A stretch of DNA of 64,000 nucleotides from Confluentibacter flavum. Lineage in GTDB: Bacteria; Bacteroidota; Bacteroidia; Flavobacteriales; Flavobacteriaceae. The notes below the pieces were generated by a model, which saw nothing but the letters and a program-made list of their open reading frames with translations, ran no database searches and was not told where the DNA came from. A program made the position numbers and the translations under genes. Where the stretch lies: contig NZ_PJEO01000052.1 of assembly GCF_002843175.1 (NCBI RefSeq), positions 62,001 through 126,000 on the forward strand, read 5' to 3'. This document shows positions 54,826-63,845 of this stretch, piece by piece (the stretch's first letter is position 1; every line of letters starts with the position of its first letter).

Positions 54826-55278
54826 TTAAGAAATAGCAGCTGATAACGCAGCAAATGCAAATATCAAAACATACATGCTTATGATAACTATCGCAAAAAT
54901 TGCTATGAATTTGTAGTGGGATTTTAAATTGGAAAAAGCTAATTTAAAATCGTTATTATTATTAGCTTTTAAAGCACTTTTCATCTTTTTAGAAAAGTTG
55001 AACAAATAATACACCGGGAAAAAATATACAAGAGCTATTACAACATATATCAATCCAAAATATCCAACTGAGAAGCCCAAGTTTTCGTATGGATTCATGC
55101 CTCCCATACTACTGCCCAATATGGCTCCAAAGAATACACCAAAAATAACCATAAGACCAATTCCAATAAAACCTACGATTGACAAAAAGTAAGACCAAGT
55201 TGATATTTCTTTTAGAAATCCTTTAACTTCGGAATTTACTTCCAATTCAAAACTTTCAAAAACCGATTTTTCTTCCAT
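54826..55278 (-). CDS. DUF5362-like membrane protein
   Basis: A 150-residue protein with four hydrophobic segments; the first follows EISTWSYFLSIVGFIGIGLMVIFGVFFG, and the third is in YVVIALVYFFPVYYLFNFSKKMK. It matches the DUF5362 pattern. Gene start is 5 bp after the rocD stop on the same strand, so it may be read with rocD; its product resembles the neighbouring small membrane proteins more than rocD in type. Confidence 0.72.
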   Translation of the reverse strand: MEEKSVFESFELEVNSEVKGFLKEISTWSYFLSIVGFIGIGLMVIFGVFFGAILGSSMGGMNPYENLGFSVGYFGLIYVVIALVYFFPVYYLFNFSKKMKSALKANNNNDFKLAFSNLKSHYKFIAIFAIVIISMYVLIFAFAALSAAIS

Positions 55279-55283
55279 AATAT

Positions 55284-56528
55284 CTAATACTCAAATTGTT
55301 TTAGTGTTTTAATAATTATTGAAACACAATCCAATAGTTGTTCTTCATTCATAACCAATGGTGGTGCAAAACGAATGATGTTTCCATGTGTTGGTTTTGC
55401 TAATAACCCATTATCTCGTAAGGATAAACAAATATTCCAAGCCGTTTCACTGTCCTCGGTATCGTTAATCACAATAGCATTAAGCAAACCTTTACCTCTA
55501 ACTAACTTTACAATATTGCTTGTTTCAATATATTTGCCTAATTCACTTCTAAACAGTCTTCCGAGTTTTTCAGCATTTTCAGCAAGCTTTTCATCTCTTA
55601 TAACTTCCAATGCAGCGATTGCCACAGCAGCTCCAAGGGGATTTCCTCCAAAAGTACTGCCGTGCGTGCCCGGTGTCATGACTCCCATAATATTATTGTT
55701 TGCCATAGCAGCACTAACAGGATACAGACCTCCACTTAAGGCTTTTCCTAAAATTAAAATATCAGGTTTTACGTTTTCATGGTCAACTGCCAACAATTTA
55801 CCAGTTCGTGCAATACCAGTTTGGATTTCATCTGCGATAAACAATACATTATATTGTTCACACAAATCTTTCGCTTTCGCCAAATAACCTTCATCTGGCA
55901 CATAAACACCCGCTTCACCTTGGATCGGTTCTACTAAAAAGCCAGATATATTAGAGTTGCTCTTTAAAGCATGTTCAAGAGCATTTAGGTCGTTATAATC
56001 TATGTTGATAAACCCATTGGAATAAGGCCCGAAATTTTTGTTTGCAGAGCTGTCACTTGAAAACGACACAATAGTGGTGGTTCGTCCATGAAAATTTTTA
56101 TTACAAACAATAATTTTACCTTCATTCTCTGAAATCCCTTTAATTTCATAGCCCCATTTCCTGCAAATTTTCAAAGCGGCTTCTACAGCTTCAGCTCCCG
56201 AATTCATTGGTAGTAACTTATCATAGCCAAAATATTCACATGCAAATTTCTCATAACGACCTAGAACATTATTATGAAACGCCCTGGAAGTTAAGGTTAA
56301 TGTTTGAGCTTGCTTAATCAATGCATTGACAATTTTAGGATGGCAATGCCCTTGATTTACGGCCGAGTAAGCCGACAAAAAATCATAATACTTTTTACCA
56401 TCTACATCCCAAACATATACGCCTTCTCCCCTGCTTAAAACTACTGGTAATGGGTGGTAGGTGTTTGAACCGTATTGTTTTTCTAAATTAATAGCTTGCT
56501 GTGAGGTTAATTGTTCTAAAACAGCCAT
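55284..56528 (-). CDS. rocD: Ornithine-oxo-acid transaminase
   Basis: About 414 residues, start at [21 protein letters not shown]; the frame to 56576 adds 16 residues. It converts ornithine and 2-oxoglutarate to glutamate semialdehyde, linking arginine and proline. PLP motifs: [39 protein letters not shown] (Asp) and [14 protein letters not shown] (Lys). Length is normal for class III aminotransferases of this kind. Confidence 0.92.
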   Translation of the reverse strand: MAVLEQLTSQQAINLEKQYGSNTYHPLPVVLSRGEGVYVWDVDGKKYYDFLSAYSAVNQGHCHPKIVNALIKQAQTLTLTSRAFHNNVLGRYEKFACEYFGYDKLLPMNSGAEAVEAALKICRKWGYEIKGISENEGKIIVCNKNFHGRTTTIVSFSSDSSANKNFGPYSNGFINIDYNDLNALEHALKSNSNISGFLVEPIQGEAGVYVPDEGYLAKAKDLCEQYNVLFIADEIQTGIARTGKLLAVDHENVKPDILILGKALSGGLYPVSAAMANNNIMGVMTPGTHGSTFGGNPLGAAVAIAALEVIRDEKLAENAEKLGRLFRSELGKYIETSNIVKLVRGKGLLNAIVINDTEDSETAWNICLSLRDNGLLAKPTHGNIIRFAPPLVMNEEQLLDCVSIIIKTLKQFEY

Positions 56529-56726
56529 TTTAATTTCATTTAAATTGATAAAACAACCATTCCTTGCTTGTCCCAAAGTGTGGGTTGGAGAGAAATCATC
56601 CGTAAATTTTAGAGATGCAAGTTACTAAATATTAATGGCGATGTAAAATATTTAAGGATCCCTTTTTCATAATACATTAATCTAAAAAAATAGCCCATTG
56701 ATTCATTCCAAAATAGAAAAAGAAAT

Positions 56727-56734
56727 TACTTTTG
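56727..56734 (+). promoter_or_regulatory. -7 box TACTTTTG directly before rlmD
   Basis: Exact match to TAnnTTTG, only 4 bp before the ATG at 56739. A TTG at 56698-56700 is 26 bp upstream. A transcription start 5-8 nt after the box would fall at or just beside the ATG, implying a leaderless mRNA. Confidence 0.42.
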
Positions 56735-56738
56735 CAGC

Positions 56739-58151
56739 ATGTCCAGAAAAATTACGAAGAAACAAATCTTTGAACATATTGAAGTTCTTGATGCCGGTGC
56801 CAAAGGAAAGACTATTGCTAAAGCTCCTGACGGAAAAGTTATTTTTTTACCAAATGCTGTTCCTGGTGATGTGGTTGATATACAAACATTTAAAAAGCGA
56901 AAATCTTATTACGAAGGTAAAGCAATTAATTTTCATAAACTGTCTGAAAAAAGAACCACACCTGTTTGCGAACATTTTGGGGTTTGTGGTGGTTGCAAAT
57001 GGCAAGATATGGCCTATGAACATCAACTTTATTACAAGCAAAAAGAAGTTACCAATAATTTAACTAGGATCGGGCATATCCAACTTCCCGAAGTAACTCC
57101 CATTTTAGGGTCTAAAGATCAATATTTCTACCGAAATAAAATGGAGTTTTCGTTTAGCGACAGTCGTTGGCTAACCCAAGAAGAAGTGAAATCAGATGCA
57201 GATTTAGGAGACAGAAACGCTTTAGGGTTTCATATTCCTGGCATGTGGGACAAAATTCTGGATTTAAAAAAATGCCATTTACAAGCAGATCCTTCCAACG
57301 CTATTAGAAATGCGGTAAAACAATTTGCCACTCAAAATAATTTAGCCTTTTTTAATTCTAGAAACCAAACAGGTTTTTTACGGACCATGATGGTTCGTAC
57401 ATCCAGTACTGGTGATGTTATGGTTGTTATGCAGTTTTTCAAGGAAGATAAAGCCAATCGTAAGTTATTAATGGATTTTATTGCTGAAAGCTTTCCACAG
57501 ATCACATCATTACAATACATTATTAATGAAAAAGCCAATGATACTATTTATGATCAAGAAGTGATTTGCTATAAAGGTGCAGACCATATTTTTGAACACA
57601 TGGAAGGTTTGAAGTTTAAAATAAATGCTAAATCATTTTATCAAACCAATTCAGAGCAAGCTTTTGAACTTTATAAAATAACCCGTGATTTTGCCGGTTT
57701 AACAGGAAATGAATTGGTTTACGATTTATATACAGGTACAGGAACCATTGCGCAGTTTGTTGCCAAACAAACTAAAAAAGTGATTGGTGTAGAATCTGTT
57801 CCTGATGCCATAACGGCTGCCAAAGAAAATGCACAATTAAATAAGATAAATAACGTTGAGTTCTTTGTTGGTGATATGAAACATGTTTTTAATGATGCAT
57901 TCATCAAAAAGCATGGACATCCAGATGTCATCATAACAGACCCTCCTCGTGATGGTATGCATAAAGATGTTGTTCAGCAAATACTTACTATTGCTCCAAA
58001 ACGAGTGGTATATGTAAGTTGCAATAGCGCCACACAAGCACGGGATTTGGAACTCATGGATACAACATATAAAGTGGTTAAAACACAAGCGGTTGATATG
58101 TTTCCCCAAACGTTTCATGTTGAAAATGTTGTACTTTTGGAAAAAAGATAA
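56739..58151 (+). CDS. rlmD: 23S rRNA (uracil-C5)-methyltransferase RlmD
   Basis: A 470-residue SAM-dependent methyltransferase of the RlmD/RumA family that modifies U1939 of 23S rRNA. TRAM domain at the N-terminus, [4Fe-4S] cysteines in CEHFGVCGGCKWQDM and a later KKCHLQ, the SAM fold VYDLYTGTGTIAQFVA, ITDPPRDGMHKDV, and catalytic cysteine in RVVYVSCNSATQARDL. Followed 117 bp later by the DUF6452/DUF6048 pair. Confidence 0.93.
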   Translation: MSRKITKKQIFEHIEVLDAGAKGKTIAKAPDGKVIFLPNAVPGDVVDIQTFKKRKSYYEGKAINFHKLSEKRTTPVCEHFGVCGGCKWQDMAYEHQLYYKQKEVTNNLTRIGHIQLPEVTPILGSKDQYFYRNKMEFSFSDSRWLTQEEVKSDADLGDRNALGFHIPGMWDKILDLKKCHLQADPSNAIRNAVKQFATQNNLAFFNSRNQTGFLRTMMVRTSSTGDVMVVMQFFKEDKANRKLLMDFIAESFPQITSLQYIINEKANDTIYDQEVICYKGADHIFEHMEGLKFKINAKSFYQTNSEQAFELYKITRDFAGLTGNELVYDLYTGTGTIAQFVAKQTKKVIGVESVPDAITAAKENAQLNKINNVEFFVGDMKHVFNDAFIKKHGHPDVIITDPPRDGMHKDVVQQILTIAPKRVVYVSCNSATQARDLELMDTTYKVVKTQAVDMFPQTFHVENVVLLEKR

Positions 58152-58200
58152 TTAGAATAATACGAATCGACTAAACAATAAAAATGTTATGTTTCTTGTC

Positions 58201-58253
58201 GTTAGTTGTTCAGTTAATTCACAACTAAACAACAAACAACTAAACAACTGAAC
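58201..58253. repeat. Short direct and inverted repeats between rlmD and DUF6452
   Basis: A 13-bp direct repeat ACAACTAAACAAC at 58221-58233 and 58236-58248, and an 8-bp inverted repeat GTTCAGTT (58208-58215) with AACTGAAC (58246-58253). It is low-complexity and could form a hairpin. Confidence 0.6.
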
Positions 58254-58268
58254 TCGTAAAAGACATTT

Positions 58269-58814
58269 ATGAAAAAAATAAGTTTACTTTTAATTTTACT
58301 ACTTGCTATTGGAATTATTATCAGTTGTGAACGCGATGATATCTGTCCGGAATCTACACCTACCACCCCAAAATTGATTATAGAATTTTATGATAGTGCC
58401 AATCCAGAAAGCGTAAAGTTTGTTCCTCAAATAAGGGTTCAAGGTGTCAATAACGATGGGGTGCTTGAAGGCTATAATGCCGCTAATGTTCAGAAACTGG
58501 AACTACCTTTAAGAACAGATACCACGGCTACACAATACAGGCTTCATAGAAATTATTCGATAAATAATGGTGGCACACCAGATGACCCAAGTGATGATTT
58601 CCCAAACGGAAACGAAGACATCATAACCATAAAATATACTACCGAACAAGTTTTTGTATCTAGAGCTTGTGGGTACAAAACCGTTTTTAAAAACGTTAGT
58701 TTAACTATAGAGCCCGATACTAATCCTGACAACTGGATATTATCAAGACAATCTGTAACCGACAACCAATCTGTAGAAGATGAAACAACAGCACATTTTT
58801 ACTTATTTTTCTAG
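58269..58814 (+). CDS. DUF6452 lipoprotein
   Basis: A 181-residue protein with lipoprotein signal MKKISLLLILLLAIGIIISC (lipobox IISC). The rest is a beta-rich domain (TPKLIIEFYDSANPESVK ... ITIKYTTEQVFVSRACGYKTVF). It matches DUF6452, a flavobacterial family that sits between rlmD and a DUF6048 gene. Its last 35 bp overlap the start of the DUF6048 gene in another frame. Function is unknown. Confidence 0.82.
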   Translation: MKKISLLLILLLAIGIIISCERDDICPESTPTTPKLIIEFYDSANPESVKFVPQIRVQGVNNDGVLEGYNAANVQKLELPLRTDTTATQYRLHRNYSINNGGTPDDPSDDFPNGNEDIITIKYTTEQVFVSRACGYKTVFKNVSLTIEPDTNPDNWILSRQSVTDNQSVEDETTAHFYLFF

Positions 58815-59511
58815 TATTATATATTCGATGCTGTTTTTTTGTGTCTCTACCAACGCACAAAATGATAGTATTGCAAGTTCTATTAATGATTCCATAAAAA
58901 TCAAGGAAAAATATGGACTCCGACTTGGAGCAGATATAGGAAAACTTATTCGTTCGTCCGTTGATGACGACTATTCTGGTTTTGAAGTTAGTGGCGATTT
59001 CAGACTTAAAAAGAAATTATACATTGCTGGTGAAATTGGCATAGAAGAAAAGAAAGACGACAATAATTATCTTAATATCACCACTAAAGGTACTTATTTA
59101 AAAGCTGGTATTGACTACAATATGTACCAAAACTGGCTAGATATGGATAATATGATTTATAGCGGTTTTCGTATTGGTGCCAGTACCTTTAGCCATACAT
59201 TGCATAATTATCAAGTCTATAATACCAATCAATATTGGCAATCGCAGTTCTCGTCCAATCAACCTCAAGAATTCAACGATTTAACTGCCGTTTGGGTTGA
59301 ATTGATATTAGGGATTAAAGCAGAACTTTTTAATAATTTGTTTATGGGCATTAATGTTCAGCTAAAAGGATTGGTCAGTCAAACGGAACCTGAAAATTTC
59401 ACCAATATCTATATTCCCGGCTTCAATAAAACCTTTGATAGTACAAAAATTGGTGTAGGCTATGGTTATATCATTTCCTATAGAATACCGTTTTACAAAA
59501 AGGACAAATAA
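58780..59511 (+). CDS. DUF6048 outer-membrane barrel-like protein
   Basis: A 243-residue exported protein with a signal peptide (TYFSSIIYSMLFFCVSTNAQ, cleavage near 27). The mature chain is amphipathic beta strands (YGLRLGADIGKLI, LYIAGEIGIEE, YSGFRIGASTF) ending VGYGYIISYRIPFYKK, which fits an outer-membrane barrel. It starts inside the 3' end of the DUF6452 lipoprotein gene, so the pair is translated from one message and may act together at the outer membrane. Confidence 0.82.
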   Translation: MKQQHIFTYFSSIIYSMLFFCVSTNAQNDSIASSINDSIKIKEKYGLRLGADIGKLIRSSVDDDYSGFEVSGDFRLKKKLYIAGEIGIEEKKDDNNYLNITTKGTYLKAGIDYNMYQNWLDMDNMIYSGFRIGASTFSHTLHNYQVYNTNQYWQSQFSSNQPQEFNDLTAVWVELILGIKAELFNNLFMGINVQLKGLVSQTEPENFTNIYIPGFNKTFDSTKIGVGYGYIISYRIPFYKKDK

Positions 59512-59526
59512 AAGTTACAAAAAATA

Positions 59527-59534
59527 TATCTTTG
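59527..59534 (+). promoter_or_regulatory. -7 box TATCTTTG upstream of aguB
   Basis: Exact match to TAnnTTTG, 24 bp before the ATG at 59559. No TTG is at the standard -33 distance. Confidence 0.42.
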
Positions 59535-59558
59535 CATTAAATTTATTTTTCTCTTTAA

Positions 59559-60446
59559 ATGAAAAAAAACACATACAAAATATCTGTAATTCAGTTAAAT
59601 CTTAACGATATTCCTGAAAATAATTTAAAGAAATGCATCACTTGGGTGCGTGATGCTGCGAAACAAGGTGCCGAAATCATTCTGTTACCTGAACTTTACA
59701 GCAGTCATTATTTTTGTCAAAGTGAAGATGTAGATAATTTTAAATATGCCGAACCACTTTACAGCACGTCTTTCATTGCTTTTAGTGATTTGGCTAAAGA
59801 ATTAGGTGTTGTCATAATTGTCCCCTTTTTTGAAAAAAGAATGGCTGGCGTGTATCATAACAGTGCTTATATTATTGATACCGATGGATCGGAAGCTGGA
59901 TTATACAGGAAAATGCACATTCCAGACGATCCTCATTTCTACGAAAAATTTTATTTCACTCCGGGAGATATTGGCTTTAAAGCTTTTCCAACTAATAAAG
60001 GAAAAATTGGCACATTAATTTGCTGGGATCAATGGTATCCAGAAGCTGCCAGATTAACGGCACTTCAAGGCGCCGAGGTATTATTTTACCCAACCGCGAT
60101 TGGATGGCATCCAAAGGAAAAAACACAATATGGCGAAAACCAACAAGGTGCTTGGATGAACGTTATGAAAGGTCATGCTGTGGCAAATGGTATTTATGTA
60201 GCTGCTGCTAACAGAATAGGCTTGGAAAAATACCTTTCAGATACAGATGGTATTGAATTTTGGGGCTCGTCATTTATTGCTGGGCCACAAGGTGAAATTT
60301 TAGCACAAGCATCTAAGGATAAAGAAGAAATTTTAATTGCCGAAGTCGATTTGAATTTGCAAGAAAATGTACGTCAGAATTGGCCATTTTTAAGAGACAG
60401 GCGTATTGATCAATACGATGGTATCACCAAAAGAGTTTTAGATTAG
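59559..60446 (+). CDS. aguB: N-carbamoylputrescine amidase
   Basis: A 295-residue nitrilase-superfamily hydrolase that turns N-carbamoylputrescine into putrescine. Catalytic triad: Glu in LLPELYSSHYF, Lys in LYRKMHIPDDPHFYEKFYF, and Cys in GTLICWDQWYPEAAR. Its stop is 1 bp before the start of agmatine deiminase, so the two are one operon of the agmatine-to-putrescine pathway. Confidence 0.93.
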   Translation: MKKNTYKISVIQLNLNDIPENNLKKCITWVRDAAKQGAEIILLPELYSSHYFCQSEDVDNFKYAEPLYSTSFIAFSDLAKELGVVIIVPFFEKRMAGVYHNSAYIIDTDGSEAGLYRKMHIPDDPHFYEKFYFTPGDIGFKAFPTNKGKIGTLICWDQWYPEAARLTALQGAEVLFYPTAIGWHPKEKTQYGENQQGAWMNVMKGHAVANGIYVAAANRIGLEKYLSDTDGIEFWGSSFIAGPQGEILAQASKDKEEILIAEVDLNLQENVRQNWPFLRDRRIDQYDGITKRVLD

Positions 60447-60447
60447 T

Positions 60448-61488
60448 ATGGGTGACGATATATGGAGATTTCCAGCCGAATGGGAAAAACAACAAGGTGT
60501 TTTATTATGTTTTCCACACAATGGCAATGATTGGCCGGGAAAATATGGTGCCATACAATGGGCTTTTGTAGAGTTTATAAAAAAAGTGGCTAATGTTGAA
60601 CAAGTCATCCTTATTGTTGCTACTAAAACCCTTCAGGAAAAGGTAACCAAAATATTAGAATTGGCGGATGTAAAACTTCAAAATGTATCATTTATCATCC
60701 AAAAAACCAACAGAAGCTGGATGCGCGATTCCGGACCCATCATTGTTAAAAAAGGTTCAGAAAGAAAAGCATTAAATTTTAACTTTAATGGATGGGCTAA
60801 ATATAGCAACCATAAACTTGACAGACACGTTCCTGAAAAAGTAGCTTCTTTTATAAATATGCCTTTAATTCAAGTCACTTACAAAGGAAAACCTGTGGTT
60901 TTAGAAGGTGGTGCGATTGATGTAAATGGCAAAGGAACTTTACTAACTTCGGAAGAATGTTTGCTAGACCCTAATGTTCAAGTTAGAAATGAAGGATTTA
61001 CCAAAGCTGATTATGAAACCATTTTTAAAGACCATTTAGGTATTACAAATACAATTTGGCTAGGTAAGGGTATTGAAGGCGATGATACCCATGGACATAT
61101 TGATGATTTGGCTCGTTTTGTCAATGAAGATACCATTATCACAGTCGTGGAAACTGATACAAAAGACCATAACTATAAGCCGCTTCAAGATAATTTAAAT
61201 AGACTAAAGACTGCTGTTTTAGAAAATGGTAAAACACCAAACATAGTGACGCTTCCTATGCCAAAACGTTTAAATTTTGATGGCATACGAATTCCTGCTA
61301 GCTATGCTAATTTTTTAATTATTAATTCAGTTGTATTGGTTCCCACTTTTAACGATGAACACGATAGAGAAGCGTTAAACATCATCGCAAATTGTTTTCC
61401 TGATAGAAAGGTTATCGGTATAAGTGCCATTGACCTTATTTGGGGATTTGGGACATTACACTGTTTAAGTCAGCAAATCCCAATATAA
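60448..61488 (+). CDS. aguA: Agmatine deiminase
   Basis: A 346-residue enzyme of the peptidyl-arginine-deiminase superfamily that converts agmatine to N-carbamoylputrescine and ammonia. Active-site motifs: NRSWMRDSGPIIV, EGGAIDVNGKGT, GDDTHGHIDDLARFV (His and Asp) and the catalytic cysteine in GTLHCLSQQIP near the C-terminus. Upstream aguB completes the pathway. No arginine decarboxylase gene is in the window. Confidence 0.92.
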   Translation: MGDDIWRFPAEWEKQQGVLLCFPHNGNDWPGKYGAIQWAFVEFIKKVANVEQVILIVATKTLQEKVTKILELADVKLQNVSFIIQKTNRSWMRDSGPIIVKKGSERKALNFNFNGWAKYSNHKLDRHVPEKVASFINMPLIQVTYKGKPVVLEGGAIDVNGKGTLLTSEECLLDPNVQVRNEGFTKADYETIFKDHLGITNTIWLGKGIEGDDTHGHIDDLARFVNEDTIITVVETDTKDHNYKPLQDNLNRLKTAVLENGKTPNIVTLPMPKRLNFDGIRIPASYANFLIINSVVLVPTFNDEHDREALNIIANCFPDRKVIGISAIDLIWGFGTLHCLSQQIPI

Positions 61489-61560
61489 CCCAATATTTAC
61501 AGCTTATTATCTATATTAATATTTAACAGCGTATTAACAGCCCTTTTTAAATACAAAACA

Positions 61561-61568
61561 TACTTTTG
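61561..61568 (+). promoter_or_regulatory. -7 box TACTTTTG upstream of the thioredoxin-fold lipoprotein
   Basis: Exact match to TAnnTTTG, 43 bp before the ATG at 61612. The -33 region lacks a TTG. Confidence 0.4.
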
Positions 61569-61611
61569 TAATGTTATGGTAATGTTACCAACACCATTAT
61601 TATAAGGATTA

Positions 61612-63021
61612 ATGAAACTGTTTTTTTTCTACATAATTTTTGCCCTAACCGTTTTTAGCTGTAAAAAAGATAAAGATGATTTTGCCTTTATAGGGGGAGA
61701 AATAAGTAATCCTAATACAAACTTTGTCGTTATTTCAAAGGCCGATTTAGTATTGGATACCATAAGCTTAGATAAAAATAATCGATTTATTTATAAGGTT
61801 GATAATTTAATAAGCGGTATTTATACGTTTAAGCATGGTGGAGAAGTTCAAATGGTCCTGCTTGAACCAAATGATAGCATTACATTTAGATTGAATACGC
61901 TTGATTTTGATGAATCACTGGTTTTTACTGGTACGGGTGATAAAAAAAATAATTATCTTATTAATGGATTTCTACAAAATGAAATTGAGCAAAAGAGGAT
62001 TTTTAAATTTTGCCAGTTAAGTCCGGAAAAATACCAAAATCAAATCGATTCTTTAAAAGCAGAAAAAGATTTAAAACTAGAAACCTTTAAAAAAAAATAC
62101 AATCCTTCCGATTTGTTTATTAAAATAGCACAAGCAAACATTGATTATAATTATTATGCCAGTAAAGAAATATATCCGTTTATCCATTATGGAGAAAATA
62201 AGCGTGATATTATAAATGCGCTGCCTAATGACTTTTATGATTACAGAAAGGAAATTGATTACAACAATGATTATAATAGAGATTTTTTGAACTACAATTC
62301 CTTTTTAAGATCAACTTTTAATAATATAGCACTTAAAACACATCTTGATCATTCAAAATCAGATGACTTCAACACAAATACATTATGTTATAATTTAGAT
62401 ATCCTTAATGTAGTTGACAGTATTATTTCAACCCCAACAATAAAAAACGACTTGCTTTTCTATTACACAATGACGTATCTAACAAGAAACAATAATTCTG
62501 AAGATAACAATGTCATGCTTGAATCCTTCATAAGTAAGAATACCGATGAAGAAAACAAACATAACATGTCATCGGTTGCCCACTCAATTAATAACTTAAA
62601 AACTGGAAATAGCTTCCCTAATCTTGAATTGGTTGATTTAAAAAATAACGACATTAATATAGCATCTTTAATAAATAAACCGACCGTCATTTATTTTTGG
62701 TCCCATAAATTTAATAATCACTTTAAGGAAAGCCATTATAAAACAAATGAACTGAGTATAAAATATCCTGAGATATCTTTTATAAGTATAAATGTTGATG
62801 ACAATAGTCCTGATTTTTGTAAAGATTCCATGAAAAAAAATAATTTTTCTTATGATAACGAATTCAAATTTAAAGATCCCAAACAATCCAGATTATCATT
62901 AGCAGTTTACCCAATAACAAAGACTATTATATTAGATAAAAACAATATCATAGTTAACCCTCACTCAAACATTTTTAGTGTTAATTTTGAAGAACAACTT
63001 TTAGGATTGATAAATAGATAA
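61612..63021 (+). CDS. TlpA-like lipoprotein lacking the CXXC pair
   Basis: A 469-residue lipoprotein (signal MKLFFFYIIFALTVFSC, lipobox VFSC). Residues about 20-110 resemble the DUF4369 beta domain found before TlpA-type domains. After an alpha-helical middle region, a thioredoxin fold begins around GNSFPNLELVDLKNNDINIASL and has KPTVIYFWSHKFNNHFKES where TlpA has a WCxxC active site, so no redox cysteine pair is present. The end has YPITKTIILDKNNIIVNP, with the cis-proline region. Probably a non-catalytic or repurposed member. It ends before a bidirectional terminator. Confidence 0.75.
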   Translation: MKLFFFYIIFALTVFSCKKDKDDFAFIGGEISNPNTNFVVISKADLVLDTISLDKNNRFIYKVDNLISGIYTFKHGGEVQMVLLEPNDSITFRLNTLDFDESLVFTGTGDKKNNYLINGFLQNEIEQKRIFKFCQLSPEKYQNQIDSLKAEKDLKLETFKKKYNPSDLFIKIAQANIDYNYYASKEIYPFIHYGENKRDIINALPNDFYDYRKEIDYNNDYNRDFLNYNSFLRSTFNNIALKTHLDHSKSDDFNTNTLCYNLDILNVVDSIISTPTIKNDLLFYYTMTYLTRNNNSEDNNVMLESFISKNTDEENKHNMSSVAHSINNLKTGNSFPNLELVDLKNNDINIASLINKPTVIYFWSHKFNNHFKESHYKTNELSIKYPEISFISINVDDNSPDFCKDSMKKNNFSYDNEFKFKDPKQSRLSLAVYPITKTIILDKNNIIVNPHSNIFSVNFEEQLLGLINR

Positions 63022-63038
63022 TAATCATTTACTAAAAA

Positions 63039-63073
63039 AGAAAAGCCTCAAATTAATAATTTGAGGCTTTTCT
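63039..63073. terminator. Bidirectional intrinsic terminator
   Basis: A perfect 16-bp stem (AGAAAAGCCTCAAATT with its complement) and a 3-base loop, between the lipoprotein gene and the convergent aldolase gene. Confidence 0.9.
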
Positions 63074-63091
63074 TATAAATGTAAAATGCAT

Positions 63092-63745
63092 TTAGTTTCC
63101 TTTTTTGTAATCTTCTAAAAACTTAGCTAAACCTAAATCTGTTAATGGGTGTTTTAATAAGCCTTCAATAGCGCTTAACGGACCAGTCATAACATCAGAA
63201 CCTAATTTTGCACAATCAATAATATGCATATTATGGCGAACTGAAGCAGCTAATATTTGTGTTTCAAAACCATAATTATCATAAATAAGTCTGATTTCAG
63301 AAATTAAGTTTAAGCCATCTGTAGATATATCATCCAAACGTCCAATAAATGGTGATACATAAGTAGCTCCAGCTTTAGCAGCAAGCAATGCCTGTCCTGC
63401 AGAAAACACTAAAGTGACATTGGTTTTAATACCTTTTTCAGAGAAATATTTACATGCTTTTACACCATCTTTTATCATAGGTAATTTAACCACTATTTGT
63501 TCGTGCAATTCAGCTAAAGCTTCACCTTCCTTAATCATGCCTTCATAATCTGTTGCAATAACTTCAGCACTTACATCGCCATCTACAATGTTACAGATGT
63601 CTACATAATGTTTTAAAATATTATCATGTCCAGTAATGCCTTCTTTAGCCATTAATGACGGATTAGTTGTTACACCATCAAGAACACCAAGATCTTGGGC
63701 ATCTTTTATTTGTTGAAGATTAGCGGTATCAATAAAAAATTTCAT
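63092..63745 (-). CDS. fsa: Fructose-6-phosphate aldolase (transaldolase-like)
   Basis: A 217-residue TIM-barrel enzyme of the short transaldolase/FSA family. It starts [20 protein letters not shown], with [13 protein letters not shown] following. The Schiff-base lysine is in [12 protein letters not shown], and the barrel continues with [29 protein letters not shown] and [11 protein letters not shown]. In this group the protein usually acts as transaldolase of the pentose phosphate pathway or as FSA; the short length fits both. No partner is nearby. Confidence 0.9.
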   Translation of the reverse strand: MKFFIDTANLQQIKDAQDLGVLDGVTTNPSLMAKEGITGHDNILKHYVDICNIVDGDVSAEVIATDYEGMIKEGEALAELHEQIVVKLPMIKDGVKACKYFSEKGIKTNVTLVFSAGQALLAAKAGATYVSPFIGRLDDISTDGLNLISEIRLIYDNYGFETQILAASVRHNMHIIDCAKLGSDVMTGPLSAIEGLLKHPLTDLGLAKFLEDYKKGN

Positions 63746-63845
63746 ATTGTTTCGTTTAGTTATTATTCAGTTGCAAATTTACAACTTTGTAAAAACCTAG
63801 CCTAAAGGTTTAATTAAAATATTTAAACAACTTACTTTAAGTTAT

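Noticed and set aside
55375-55887. 170-codon frame antisense to rocD
   Set aside because: Composition is that of a codon shadow and rocD is well supported on the other strand.
60006-60023. TTGGCACATTAATTTGCT as a sigma-54 promoter
   Set aside because: The spacing is one base too long and the site is inside aguB.
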